Counted from the first letter of the stretch, positions 1-6,006 are shown. The stretch is DNA of 6,006 nt from Actinomycetes bacterium (GCA_023432725.1 JAEYUH010000206.1:1-6006), one strand, 5' to 3'. Numbers and translations are program-made. Notes: a model not told the origin generated them from the letters alone.

Positions 1-221
1 TCGAGCCGGGCCACGACGGCGGCAGCTGTGGCGTCGGCCACCACGAGCTGGACGTCGGGGTCGCCGCGCAGGCTGGACATGGTGGCGACGAACCGGTCGG
101 GGGTGTTCAGCCAGCTCGCCGTCCAGGCGGCCAGCACTCCCAACGGGGTGGCCAGGCCGAAGACGGTGACCAGGAGACCGACAAGCGCGGTTCGCCACGG
201 AACCTGGTCAGATCGGCTCAT
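1..221 (-). CDS. N-terminal part of a predicted membrane-anchored protein (3' end outside window)
   Basis: An open frame reads from ATG at 221-219 through 73 complete codons to the left edge with no stop, so the gene is cut by the window. The start is supported by GGAGGG (minus strand, 232-227) five bases upstream. After a short polar N-terminus (MSRSDQVPWR) comes one hydrophobic helix at about residues 11-36, then a soluble stretch with NTPDRFVATMSSLRGDPDVQ at residues 39-58. That layout (one helix, then a 'TxxRFVAT...L..DP.VQ' segment) recalls actinobacterial membrane proteins of unknown function, in which a second helix usually comes much later. The family link is from memory and weak. The gene lies 82 bases after the ABC-F stop and may have its own promoter. 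Its codon usage matches its neighbours. I cannot assign a function. Confidence 0.72.
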   Translation of the reverse strand, partial: MSRSDQVPWRTALVGLLVTVFGLATPLGVLAAWTASWLNTPDRFVATMSSLRGDPDVQLVVADATAAAVVARL

Positions 222-256
222 CGGTGCCCTCCGCCGCCGGTTGTGGACGCGAGCCG

Positions 257-285
257 AGCCTAGCCCCGGCCCGCGTTCTTGGCGA
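257..285 (-). promoter_or_regulatory. Possible promoter for the membrane-protein gene that starts at 221
   Basis: On the minus strand TAGGCT (262-257) fits the actinobacterial TANNNT -10 box. TCGCCA (285-280) lies 17 bases upstream and matches TTGACA at four of six positions. Transcription would begin near 250, giving a leader of roughly 28 bases that contains the GGAGGG ribosome binding site. The boxes are short, and such matches occur by chance, so this is a candidate only. Confidence 0.33.
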
Positions 286-298
286 GGACGTGGCCGGG
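265..298 (-). terminator. Inverted repeat after the ABC-F gene, possible factor-independent terminator without U-tract
   Basis: On the minus strand CCCGGCC (298-292) can pair perfectly with GGCCGGG (271-265), giving a seven-base-pair GC stem with a 20-base loop. It begins 6 bases after the ABC-F stop codon (306-304), where a terminator would sit. No T-run follows and the loop is long, so the case for termination is modest. The loop contains the -35 candidate of the next gene. Confidence 0.25.
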
Positions 299-303
299 TG
301 CCC

Positions 304-2079
304 TCAGTCGGCTGACTCCAGCAGTTCGGCCAACTCCAGCCACTCCGACTCCAGGGCGGCGTGGCGCTCCTCGGCCTCGGCGAGTTCCGCCCCCAGGCTG
401 GTGAGCTTCCCGTAATCGGCGGCGTGCTCGGTCATCGCGTGGTGCAGCCGTTCGATCCGCGCGGCCGCCTTCGCGAGCTGCGACTCCACCCTCGCCAGGT
501 CCTTGCGGGCCTGGCGCAGCCGCGCGGCGTTCGCGGGGGTGCGCGGCTGGCTGCGGGCAGTAGCGGCGGCGGCCGCCGTCCGGTGGCGGCGGTGCGCCAG
601 GTACTCCTCCACCCCGCCGGGCAGCAGGACGCAGCGTCCGTCGCCGAGCAGCGCGTAGGTCACGTCGCACACCCGCTCGAGGAAGTACCGGTCGTGGCTG
701 ACCACCAGCAGCGTGCCGGGCCAGGTGTCGAGGTAGTCCTCGACCACGGTCAGAGTGTCGATGTCGAGGTCGTTGGTGGGTTCGTCCAGCAGCAGGACGT
801 TCGGCTCCGACATCAGCAGCCGCAGGAACTGCAGCCGCCGCCGCTCGCCACCGGAGAGGTCGCCGATCCGGGTCACGAGCCGCTCGCCGGTGAACCCGAA
901 TTCCTCCAGCAGCGAGGACGCCGAAGCCTCCCGACCGGTGGCGAGCCGGGTCTGCCGCTTCAGCCGGTCCACGCTGTCGAGCACGCGTTCGGCGTCGTCG
1001 AGCTCGGCGACCTCCTGCGAGAGGTGGCCGATCCGCAGGGTCTTGCCCCGCTTCACCCGGCCCGTGGTGGGTGCCAGGTCACCGGTCAGCAGCCGCAGCA
1101 GCGTGGTCTTGCCGGCGCCGTTCACTCCGATCAAGCCGATTCGCGCGCCGGGCCCGATGGACCAGTCGACGCCCGTCAGCAGTTCGCGTCCCCCGACCCC
1201 GTAGTGCACGTGGTGGAGGTCGAAGACGTCCTTGCCGAGCCGGGCGAGCGAGAACTCCTGCAGCCGCAGCCGGTCGCGCGGTTCCGGGACGTCGGTGATC
1301 AGGGCGTTCGCGGCGGCGATCCGGAACTTCGGCTTCGAGGTGCGCGCCGGTGCTCCCCGCCGGAGCCAGGCCAGTTCCTTGCGCAGCAGGTTCTGCCGCC
1401 GGGACTCGTTGGCGACGGCCTGCCGGGCACGCTCCGCCCTGGCGAGGACGTAGGCCGCGTACCCGCCGTCGTAGGAGTCGACGACGGCGTCGTGCACCTC
1501 CCAGATCCGGGTGCAGACCGCGTCCAGGAACCAGCGGTCGTGGCTCACCACGAGCATCGCTGTGCCGCGGGCCTGCAGCGCGTTGAGGTGCTCGGCCAGC
1601 CAGGCCACCGCCTCCACGTCGAGGTGGTTGGTCGGCTCGTCCAGCACCAGCAGGTCGTGGCCGGCCAGCATCAGCGCGACCAGGCTGACGCGGCGCCGCT
1701 CGCCGCCGCTCAGGGTGGCGACAGCGGCGTCCATGGCGACGTCGGCGAGCAGGGACGCCACCACGGAGCGGCTGGCCTCCTCGGCCGCCCAGGCGTGGTC
1801 GGGACGGCCGCCGACCGCCACGTCCCGCACTGTCGCACCCGCCGGGAAGACCTCCTCCTGGCCGAGGTGGCCGATCGAGACCGACCCGGTGCGGGTCACC
1901 TGCCCGGAGTCGGGCTCGCGGCGTCCGGTGAGCAGGTCGAGCACGGTCGACTTGCCCGAGCCGTTGCGACCCACCACGCCGACCACGTCGCCGGCTGACA
2001 ACCCGAGGCTGACCTCGTCCAGCAGGATGCGGGTGCCGAACGCAATCGAGATGCGCTCGGTGTTGACCAGGTTCGCCAA
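304..2079 (-). CDS. ABC-F family ATPase, Uup type
   Basis: This is a soluble 591-residue protein with two ATPase domains and no membrane segments, so it is an ABC-F protein and not a transporter. Domain 1 has Walker A GRNGSGKST (37-45), Q-loop Gln74, signature LSGGERRR (123-130), Walker B ending LDEPTNHLD (146-154) and SHDR (179-182). The linker at about 210-275 carries the basic KELAWLRRG segment and is the usual tRNA/ribosome-facing region. Domain 2 has GVNGAGKTT (318-326), Gln355, LSGGERRR (408-415), LDEPTNDLD (431-439) and SHDR (461-464). Residues 515-589 form a charged, Ala/Leu/Glu-rich coiled coil, the C-terminal domain typical of Uup, which binds nucleic acid in E. coli. All catalytic residues look intact. 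There is no long arm in domain 1. The start is TTG at 2079-2077 (MANLVN, the usual N-terminus in actinobacterial relatives), two bases after the DUF4191 stop. The only nearby GAGG touches that stop, so translation is probably coupled. The likely role is in translation or ribosome quality control. Antibiotic resistance is less likely because no resistance-type extended linker is visible. Confidence 0.95.
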   Translation of the reverse strand: MANLVNTERISIAFGTRILLDEVSLGLSAGDVVGVVGRNGSGKSTVLDLLTGRREPDSGQVTRTGSVSIGHLGQEEVFPAGATVRDVAVGGRPDHAWAAEEASRSVVASLLADVAMDAAVATLSGGERRRVSLVALMLAGHDLLVLDEPTNHLDVEAVAWLAEHLNALQARGTAMLVVSHDRWFLDAVCTRIWEVHDAVVDSYDGGYAAYVLARAERARQAVANESRRQNLLRKELAWLRRGAPARTSKPKFRIAAANALITDVPEPRDRLRLQEFSLARLGKDVFDLHHVHYGVGGRELLTGVDWSIGPGARIGLIGVNGAGKTTLLRLLTGDLAPTTGRVKRGKTLRIGHLSQEVAELDDAERVLDSVDRLKRQTRLATGREASASSLLEEFGFTGERLVTRIGDLSGGERRRLQFLRLLMSEPNVLLLDEPTNDLDIDTLTVVEDYLDTWPGTLLVVSHDRYFLERVCDVTYALLGDGRCVLLPGGVEEYLAHRRHRTAAAAATARSQPRTPANAARLRQARKDLARVESQLAKAAARIERLHHAMTEHAADYGKLTSLGAELAEAEERHAALESEWLELAELLESAD

Positions 2080-2081
2080 CC

Positions 2082-2846
2082 TCAGCGGCCGCGCATGGCG
2101 CGGTTGAGGCCCTTCACCGTGGGCATCGGGCCCCTGGGCAGCGGCACCTTGGGCCGCACCGCGTCAAGCGCCCGCAGCCGCTGCTTCACCTCGGTGAGCT
2201 GCACCGGCTTGACCGCCTTCGGGGCCTTCCTGAGGTGGTCGGCGAGCTTCTCGAGCGGCACCTGCCCCGGCCCGTCGCCCATGATGAGGGTGGAGACGGG
2301 GACGCCGTAGGCCACCTGCTCGTGCTTCTTCGCCTCGGCGGCGAGCACCGCCTTGAGCCGGGCCGCGGAGCCCTCGCCGATCAGCACGATGCCGGACTGT
2401 CCGACCACGCGGTGGACGATGTCGAGCTGCTTGGTGGCGGTGATGCCTGCCTCGTAGGACCACTTCTTCTTGTCCAGCATCGACAGGGCGACCTCGGCCG
2501 AGCCGGGCTTGCCCGCGTACCGCTTGTAGGTGGCCTTCTTGGCCCGGCTGAGCAGCAGGTACAGCGCGGCGACCAGGCCCCCCATGAGGCCGGTGATCAG
2601 CCACATCCACCACGGCGGCAGCAGCAGACCGATCAGGGTGATGACGAGGGTGACGCCGAGCGCGACCCCCGGCACCAGCCACTTGGTCTGCGGGTCGACC
2701 TCGACGGTCACCCGGTAGGTCTCCTTGAGCTGCCGGAACCAGCCCCAGTCGCGGGGGTCGCTGGAGTTCCTCTTCGCCAGCTTCGCGGCCTTGATCTGGG
2801 CCTTCTGCTTCGCGGCCAGTTCCCTGGCCTTCTCGCTCGCCATCAT
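2082..2846 (-). CDS. DUF4191 family membrane protein, downstream partner of lipA
   Basis: The 254-residue protein has a Lys/Ala-rich, probably helical cytoplasmic N-terminus (1-30), then an aromatic patch [10 protein letters not shown] (30-39). Two closely spaced transmembrane helices follow at about 56-77 and 79-100, separated by PPWW, so both termini should lie on the same side, most likely the cytoplasm given the many Lys/Arg residues. The soluble domain (101-254) includes [13 protein letters not shown] (147-159) and a basic C-terminus. This matches the DUF4191 family, known next to lipA in actinobacteria (Rv2219 after lipA in M. tuberculosis). Its function is unknown. Two ATGs are possible. 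The one at 2846-2844 overlaps the lipA stop as ATGA. The one at 2843-2841 shares one base with it and has GGAG (2853-2850) at a better six-base spacing, so translation may really begin there. Either way it is translationally coupled to lipA. Confidence 0.9.
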   Translation of the reverse strand: MMASEKARELAAKQKAQIKAAKLAKRNSSDPRDWGWFRQLKETYRVTVEVDPQTKWLVPGVALGVTLVITLIGLLLPPWWMWLITGLMGGLVAALYLLLSRAKKATYKRYAGKPGSAEVALSMLDKKKWSYEAGITATKQLDIVHRVVGQSGIVLIGEGSAARLKAVLAAEAKKHEQVAYGVPVSTLIMGDGPGQVPLEKLADHLRKAPKAVKPVQLTEVKQRLRALDAVRPKVPLPRGPMPTVKGLNRAMRGR

Positions 2847-3784
2847 GCGCTCCGGGTCTCGTTGCTCGCCCGCGCGGACATTGCCTGCCGGTACAGCCGT
2901 CCCGCGCGGTAGGACGAACGTACCAAGGGTCCGCTGAGGACTCCGACGAAGCCGATCGCGGTGGCCTCCTCGGCCAGCTCGTCGAACTCCTGCGGGGTCA
3001 CCCAGCGGTCGATCGGGTGGTGGTGCACCGAGGGGCGCAGGTATTGGGTGATGGTGATGAGCTCCGCGCCGGCGGAGTGCAGGTCACGCAGGGCCTGAGA
3101 GATCTCCTCGCGGGTCTCGCCCATGCCGAGGATCAGGTTCGACTTGGTGACCAGCCCGAAGGCCCGCGACTGCGACAGCACGTCGAGGGACCGCGAATAG
3201 CTGAACCCGGGACGGATCCGCCGGAAGATCCGCGGCACCGTCTCGACGTTGTGGGCGAACACCTCGGGCCGGGTCTCGAAGAGCTGGTTCAGCAGTTCGG
3301 TACGTCCGGAGAAGTCCGGGGCGAGCATCTCGACGCCCACCCCGGGGTTGAGTTCGTGGATCTTGCGGATCGTCTCGGAGTAGAGCCAGATCCCCTCGTC
3401 GGCGAGGTCGTCGCGGCACACGCCGGTCACTGTGGCGTAGCGCAGGCCCATCGTGCGCACCGACTCGGCGACCCGCAACGGCTCGGTGGTGTCGTAGCCG
3501 GACGGCTTGCGGGATTCGATCTGGCAGAAGTCGCACCGCCTGGTGCACGAGTCGCCGCCGATCAGGAAGGTGGCCTCGCGATCCTGCCAGCACTCGAAGA
3601 TGTTGGGACAGCCCGCCTCCTGGCAGACGGTGTGCAGGCCCTCGTCCTTCACCAGTTGCTGCAGCTCGCGGTAGTCGGGCCCCATGGTGGCCGTGGTCTT
3701 GATCCAGGGCGGCTTGCGCTCGATAGGAGTCTGCGCGTTGCGCACCTCCAGGCGGAGCAGCCGTCGCGGCTGGGTGTCGGTCAC
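2843..3784 (-). CDS. lipA: Lipoyl synthase (radical SAM, LipA)
   Basis: Lipoyl synthase inserts two sulfur atoms into octanoyl groups carried on the lipoyl domains of pyruvate and 2-oxoglutarate dehydrogenases and on GcvH, in the cytoplasm. The 313-residue length is normal. Auxiliary [4Fe-4S] ligands are Cys54, Cys59 and Cys65 (CX4CX5C), and the C-terminal RSSY motif (289-292) holds the serine that completes this cluster. The radical-SAM cluster is Cys80, Cys84 and Cys87 (CX3CX2C, within [10 protein letters not shown]). Other family hallmarks are PPWIK (25-29), RDDL (124-127), HNVET (178-182), [10 protein letters not shown] (191-200), [10 protein letters not shown] (214-223) and TQYLRPS (246-252). 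The residue before RDDL is Cys123, where Asp or Ala is commoner. The start is GTG at 3784-3782. A TAGGAT box ends six bases upstream, which suggests a leaderless mRNA, though AGGA (3795-3792) seven bases upstream could also serve as a ribosome site. No lipB is present upstream in the window, where many actinobacteria have it. Confidence 0.98.
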   Translation of the reverse strand: MTDTQPRRLLRLEVRNAQTPIERKPPWIKTTATMGPDYRELQQLVKDEGLHTVCQEAGCPNIFECWQDREATFLIGGDSCTRRCDFCQIESRKPSGYDTTEPLRVAESVRTMGLRYATVTGVCRDDLADEGIWLYSETIRKIHELNPGVGVEMLAPDFSGRTELLNQLFETRPEVFAHNVETVPRIFRRIRPGFSYSRSLDVLSQSRAFGLVTKSNLILGMGETREEISQALRDLHSAGAELITITQYLRPSVHHHPIDRWVTPQEFDELAEEATAIGFVGVLSGPLVRSSYRAGRLYRQAMSARASNETRSA

Positions 3785-3796
3785 CAGCCAATCCTA
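3784..3796 (-). promoter_or_regulatory. Candidate -10 box giving a leaderless lipA transcript
   Basis: On the minus strand TAGGAT (3796-3791) is a good TANNNT -10 box. Six bases separate it from the GTG start of lipA at 3784, so transcription would begin at or next to the start codon. This spacing is the one known for leaderless genes in mycobacteria and other actinobacteria. No convincing -35 lies 17-18 bases upstream (TCGGCC or GTCGGC). The TTGACC overlapping the upstream stop codon is 26 bases away, which is too far. Confidence 0.45.
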
Positions 3797-3799
3797 TCC

Positions 3800-3821
3800 G
3801 GCCCGGCCCTGCCGGCCGACC
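3800..3821 (-). terminator. GC-rich hairpin between the FG-GAP gene and lipA
   Basis: On the minus strand GGTCGGCC (3821-3814), loop GGCAG, and GGCCGGGCC (3808-3800) can fold into an eight-base-pair stem with one bulged G and one U-G pair. It starts three bases after the FG-GAP stop codon and ends just before the lipA -10 box. That position fits a terminator separating the two transcription units. No T-run follows, and GC-rich DNA forms such stems easily, so a termination role is inferred. Confidence 0.38.
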
Positions 3822-3824
3822 GGG

Positions 3825-5279
3825 TCAACGTCCGGCCAGCCCCAGGATCGACTCCTCGACGTGGAGCACCCCTCGGCCCTCGTGGGTGGACCACACCGCC
3901 AGCACCCCGATCGGGGACAGGTCGGACACCAGTCCCGTGCCCCCGACCACGATCAGGTCGCTGGCCTGGCCGGCGTCGCGGATCACTGCGAGGTGGTCGC
4001 CGAGGCGGCGCCAGTACTGTGGCTCGCCTCCCAGCCCGTGGCCCTCCCAGAGTTGTCGCGCCGGGCAGGCGGCGGAGCGTTCGAGGGGGATCACCCACGC
4101 CGACCCGTCGCCCTCGTGGTCGGCGACGACAGCCTCGTCCGGGGCACCCACCACCACCCCGGTGACGGCGGGGCAGACGGTGCCGATCGCGACCGCGGAC
4201 CCGAAGCCGTCACCGGCCTCGGCCCGGCCGGGGATGCCCGCGGTGGCCTGGCTGAGCAGCTCGCCGGGAGTCTGTCCGTCCCCGGAGAGGGTGAAGAGCT
4301 GGACGGCGCCTCCGCGGACGGCGCCCACCCGATCGCCGGGCACGCCGACGGCGAGGTGGCCGTCCCTGGCGGCCAGGCTGGCGCCGAAGGCGTCGCCCTC
4401 GACCGGCTCGCCGGGTACCCCCGGGCTGGCCTGGGTGATGACCTCGCCGGAGGCGGCGCCTGTGGTGTCGAAGCCGAGCACCACGACGGCTCCGGCCGCG
4501 GCGGATCCGGTGAGCGCCAGGGGTGCCCCCACGAACAGCCGGTCGCCCGCCACCGCCAGCGACTCCCCGAACGAGCCCTGGTCGACGAGGTCGGGCACGG
4601 CCCCCGTCCCGGGGGCAAGGACTGTCGGCGTGGTGGTGATGCGGGCATCGGCCCCGAGCGGGAAGACCAGCACCCGCCCGGTCACCTCGGTCTCCCCGCG
4701 CCACCGGGAACCGACCCCGACCGCCAGGCGGGGGACGGGCTCGAGCACCAGGCCCAGCGACGAGACCCGCGCATCGTCGTCGACCCCTGGCACGGCGACG
4801 CAGTGCAGGGTCGAGATCGACAAGCCTTGTGTTGACCCGAACAGCTCGCACACGCTGGTGCCCGACTCCAGGCCCACTGCGACGAAGACGAGGTCGCTGA
4901 AGCCGTCGGCGTTCAGGTCGGGGGCCAGCATCGATCCCGCACCGACGTTGCCCCACTCGTCGAGGATGGTCTCCTGGGCAGTGATCTCGGTGGTGGCCCC
5001 GGAGCCGTACCGGACGGTGATCCGGGCGTCCTCCCGGGGACCGAAGAACGAGGTGGCGAGGTCGACAGCGCCATCACCGTCGAAGTCCGGCGTGGCGGTT
5101 CCTGCCGGGGGTCTGGTGGAGGTCGGGGTCGCCGGGCCCGCGGTCGGCCCTGCCGGTTGGGTGGGGGTCGAGACCGTCGGCGTCGGCGCGGAGGCCGGGA
5201 GCTGTCCGGTGCAGCCCGTGGCCAGTGCCAGCGCGCACACGGCGGTGACGGCGGCGCTGAGGGTTCGCGTGCGGTGCAT
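3825..5279 (-). CDS. FG-GAP beta-propeller lipoprotein
   Basis: This 484-residue protein begins with a signal peptide (MHRTRT, then a hydrophobic core at about 7-20) and a lipobox-like ATGC ending at Cys23. It is therefore probably exported and lipid-anchored, although Ala at -3 is not the best lipobox residue. Residues 24-64 are a Thr/Pro/Ala-rich, wall-spanning type linker. The rest reads as seven FG-GAP blades starting near 65, 117, 171, 236, 297, 358 and 423. Blades 1 and 2 have calcium-loop motifs DFDGDGAVD (65-73) and DLNADGFSD (121-129). Blades 4-6 have FGxSLAV/FGASLAA/FGSAVAI followed by VGAP-type turns but no acidic loop. Cys144/Cys160 and Cys369/Cys405 could form disulfides outside the cell. 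The ATG at 5279 has AGGAG (5290-5286) at six-base spacing, 12 bases after the stop of its upstream paralogue, so the two are probably co-transcribed. FG-GAP propellers often bind other proteins or sugars. No catalytic domain is visible and the ligand is unknown. Confidence 0.9.
   Translation of the reverse strand: MHRTRTLSAAVTAVCALALATGCTGQLPASAPTPTVSTPTQPAGPTAGPATPTSTRPPAGTATPDFDGDGAVDLATSFFGPREDARITVRYGSGATTEITAQETILDEWGNVGAGSMLAPDLNADGFSDLVFVAVGLESGTSVCELFGSTQGLSISTLHCVAVPGVDDDARVSSLGLVLEPVPRLAVGVGSRWRGETEVTGRVLVFPLGADARITTTPTVLAPGTGAVPDLVDQGSFGESLAVAGDRLFVGAPLALTGSAAAGAVVVLGFDTTGAASGEVITQASPGVPGEPVEGDAFGASLAARDGHLAVGVPGDRVGAVRGGAVQLFTLSGDGQTPGELLSQATAGIPGRAEAGDGFGSAVAIGTVCPAVTGVVVGAPDEAVVADHEGDGSAWVIPLERSAACPARQLWEGHGLGGEPQYWRRLGDHLAVIRDAGQASDLIVVGGTGLVSDLSPIGVLAVWSTHEGRGVLHVEESILGLAGR
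4354..4389 (-). repeat. 36-base repeat, copy A, within FG-GAP blade 5
   Basis: This segment matches 5803-5838 at 33 of 36 bases in the same orientation. It encodes FGASLAA-x-DGHLAV and marks the best conserved nucleotide stretch shared by the two tandem FG-GAP genes. It is a remnant of gene duplication and not an independent element. Confidence 0.85.
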
Positions 5280-5291
5280 CCGGTTCTCCTG

Positions 5292-6006
5292 TCAGCGTCC
5301 GGCCAGCGCGCGGGGCGACTCGTCGAGGCTGACGGTGACCTCAGCACCGGACATCAGGAACACCCGGCCAGGGTCCTGCGACAGGCAGCCGTTGCCTTCG
5401 CCGGCGATCACCAGCGTGTCGACGGTGCCGCTGGTGCGCAGCGTGCCGACAGCACTGCCGATCTCGCGGCTGGGCGCTGCCGGTCCGGGAAGACCTGCGC
5501 CCTCGACGAGTTGTCTGACCGGGCAGTCCGAGGTGGGCGAGAGCGGGACCACCCACGCGGCGCCGCTGGGTCCGCCCTCCCCGGAGCCGGGGACCCGAGC
5601 CCCCGGTTGACCCACGACAACCCCCAGCGCGTCGGCGCAGACTCGTCCGGTCGCCACGGACCGGCCGAACGAGCCTCCGACGGCGGTGCCGTTCGTGGGG
5701 GTGATGCGCTGCGACGGAACCAGGGCGCCGCCCGTGAGGGTGAAGACCTGGACCGAACCGTAGGTGTCGCCCCCCGTGGGGTAGCCCGAGATCCCCACGG
5801 CCAGGTGGCCGTCGCCGGCGGCCAGGCTGGCCCCGAAGCGGGCGTCCTGCTGCGGGTCACCGGGGACGCCGTCGGTGGACAGGTCGATAACGCGCGCGGC
5901 GAGCACCCCGGTCTCGCCCAGCGTGAGGTCCACGATGGCGCCGGCGAAGACAGACCCGCCCACCGCCGTGCCCGAGGCTGCGACGATCAGATGGTTGCCC
6001 AGGCTG
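5292..6006 (-). CDS. FG-GAP beta-propeller protein, C-terminal part (5' end outside window)
   Basis: The frame is open to the right edge. The first residues visible are SLGNHLIVAASGTAVGG, which are already inside a propeller blade, so the GTG at 5963 is an internal codon and the true start lies beyond the window. About 238 residues are visible, aligning with blades 4-7 of the neighbour at 3825-5279: SLGNHLIVAA, then FGASLAAGDGHLAVG, then FGRSVATG...VVVGQPG, then IGSAVG...LVIAGEG. The sequence CPVRQLVEGAGLPG parallels CPARQLWEGHGLGG in the neighbour, and both proteins end LAGR. Cysteines in VCADALGVVVG and SDCPVRQL occupy the positions of Cys369 and Cys405 of the neighbour. It is a clear paralogue and presumably also exported, although its signal peptide cannot be seen. 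No enzyme domain is visible and the function is unknown. Confidence 0.88.
   Translation of the reverse strand, partial: SLGNHLIVAASGTAVGGSVFAGAIVDLTLGETGVLAARVIDLSTDGVPGDPQQDARFGASLAAGDGHLAVGISGYPTGGDTYGSVQVFTLTGGALVPSQRITPTNGTAVGGSFGRSVATGRVCADALGVVVGQPGARVPGSGEGGPSGAAWVVPLSPTSDCPVRQLVEGAGLPGPAAPSREIGSAVGTLRTSGTVDTLVIAGEGNGCLSQDPGRVFLMSGAEVTVSLDESPRALAGR
5803..5838 (-). repeat. 36-base repeat, copy B, within the upstream FG-GAP gene
   Basis: This is the partner of 4354-4389, with three mismatches in 36 bases and the same reading frame. The start-to-start distance is 1449 bases, about one gene length plus the 12-base spacer, as expected for a whole-gene tandem duplication. Confidence 0.85.

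Noticed and set aside
361..1998. A 545-codon open frame on the plus strand opposite the ABC-F gene
   Set aside because: It is an antisense shadow typical of very GC-rich DNA. Its product is low-complexity (rich in Gly, Val, Arg, Gln), it has no recognisable domain, and the minus-strand gene has every ABC-F motif.
304..2079. ABC-F protein as an antibiotic resistance determinant
   Set aside because: The linker is short and of the housekeeping type, and the C-terminal coiled coil points to Uup. No resistance-type extension and no neighbouring antibiotic biosynthesis genes are visible.
3797..3829. TTGACC overlapping the FG-GAP stop codon as a -35 box for lipA
   Set aside because: It is 26 bases from the TAGGAT box, far beyond the usual 16-19.
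3017..4165. A plus-strand frame opposite lipA that continues into the FG-GAP gene
   Set aside because: lipA is certain on the other strand, and this frame turns into an Arg/Pro/Gly-rich tail with no motif or ribosome site.
5080..5210. Thr/Pro/Gly-rich repetitive DNA as an independent repeat element
   Set aside because: It encodes the low-complexity linker after the lipoprotein signal peptide and has no regular repeat unit at the DNA level.
3886..5610. A 574-codon plus-strand frame spanning both FG-GAP genes
   Set aside because: It crosses the junction and the start and stop signals of two well-supported minus-strand genes. Its product is dominated by Ser, Thr, Pro and Arg, as expected from reading GC-rich codons in reverse.
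5292..5963. Treating GTG at 5963 as the true start of the upstream FG-GAP gene
   Set aside because: The same frame stays open to the window edge and the residues before it (SLGNHLIVAASGTA) align with blade 4 of the paralogue. The gene therefore starts further upstream.

Overview
The window is about 70% G+C by eye. All genes run on the minus strand and are tightly packed, with GTG and TTG starts as well as ATG. It carries the actinobacterial pair lipA plus a DUF4191 membrane protein. I read it as chromosomal DNA of a high-GC Actinomycetota species. The sequence alone does not let me name a genus.

Read in the direction of transcription (high to low coordinates), the layout is as follows. (1) 6006-5292 is the 3' part of an FG-GAP beta-propeller protein whose start lies outside the window. 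(2) 5279-3825 is a complete, paralogous FG-GAP protein of 484 aa with a lipoprotein-type signal peptide, a Thr/Pro-rich linker and what looks like a seven-bladed propeller. It starts 12 bases after the first gene behind a good Shine-Dalgarno. (3) A 40-base gap follows, holding a GC-rich hairpin and a TANNNT -10 box just before lipA. (4) 3784-2843 is lipA, lipoyl synthase, with all cluster ligands present. (5) 2846-2082 is a DUF4191 two-helix membrane protein whose start overlaps the lipA stop. (6) 2079-304 is a Uup-type ABC-F ATPase that starts with TTG two bases after the DUF4191 stop. (7) An 82-base gap holds an inverted repeat and a possible promoter. (8) 221 to the left edge is the N-terminal 73 residues of a predicted membrane-anchored protein.

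Functionally there are two blocks. lipA-DUF4191-ABC-F looks like one translationally coupled operon: cofactor synthesis for the 2-oxoacid dehydrogenases and glycine cleavage, a conserved membrane protein of unknown role, and a ribosome- or DNA-associated ATPase. The two FG-GAP genes form a second block of probable cell-surface proteins that arose by tandem duplication. Nothing in the sequence ties them to lipoate metabolism. No RNA genes, CRISPR, insertion sequences or phage genes were seen. The least explained part is the tandem FG-GAP pair. The rest is ordinary housekeeping DNA with some informative start and promoter details.
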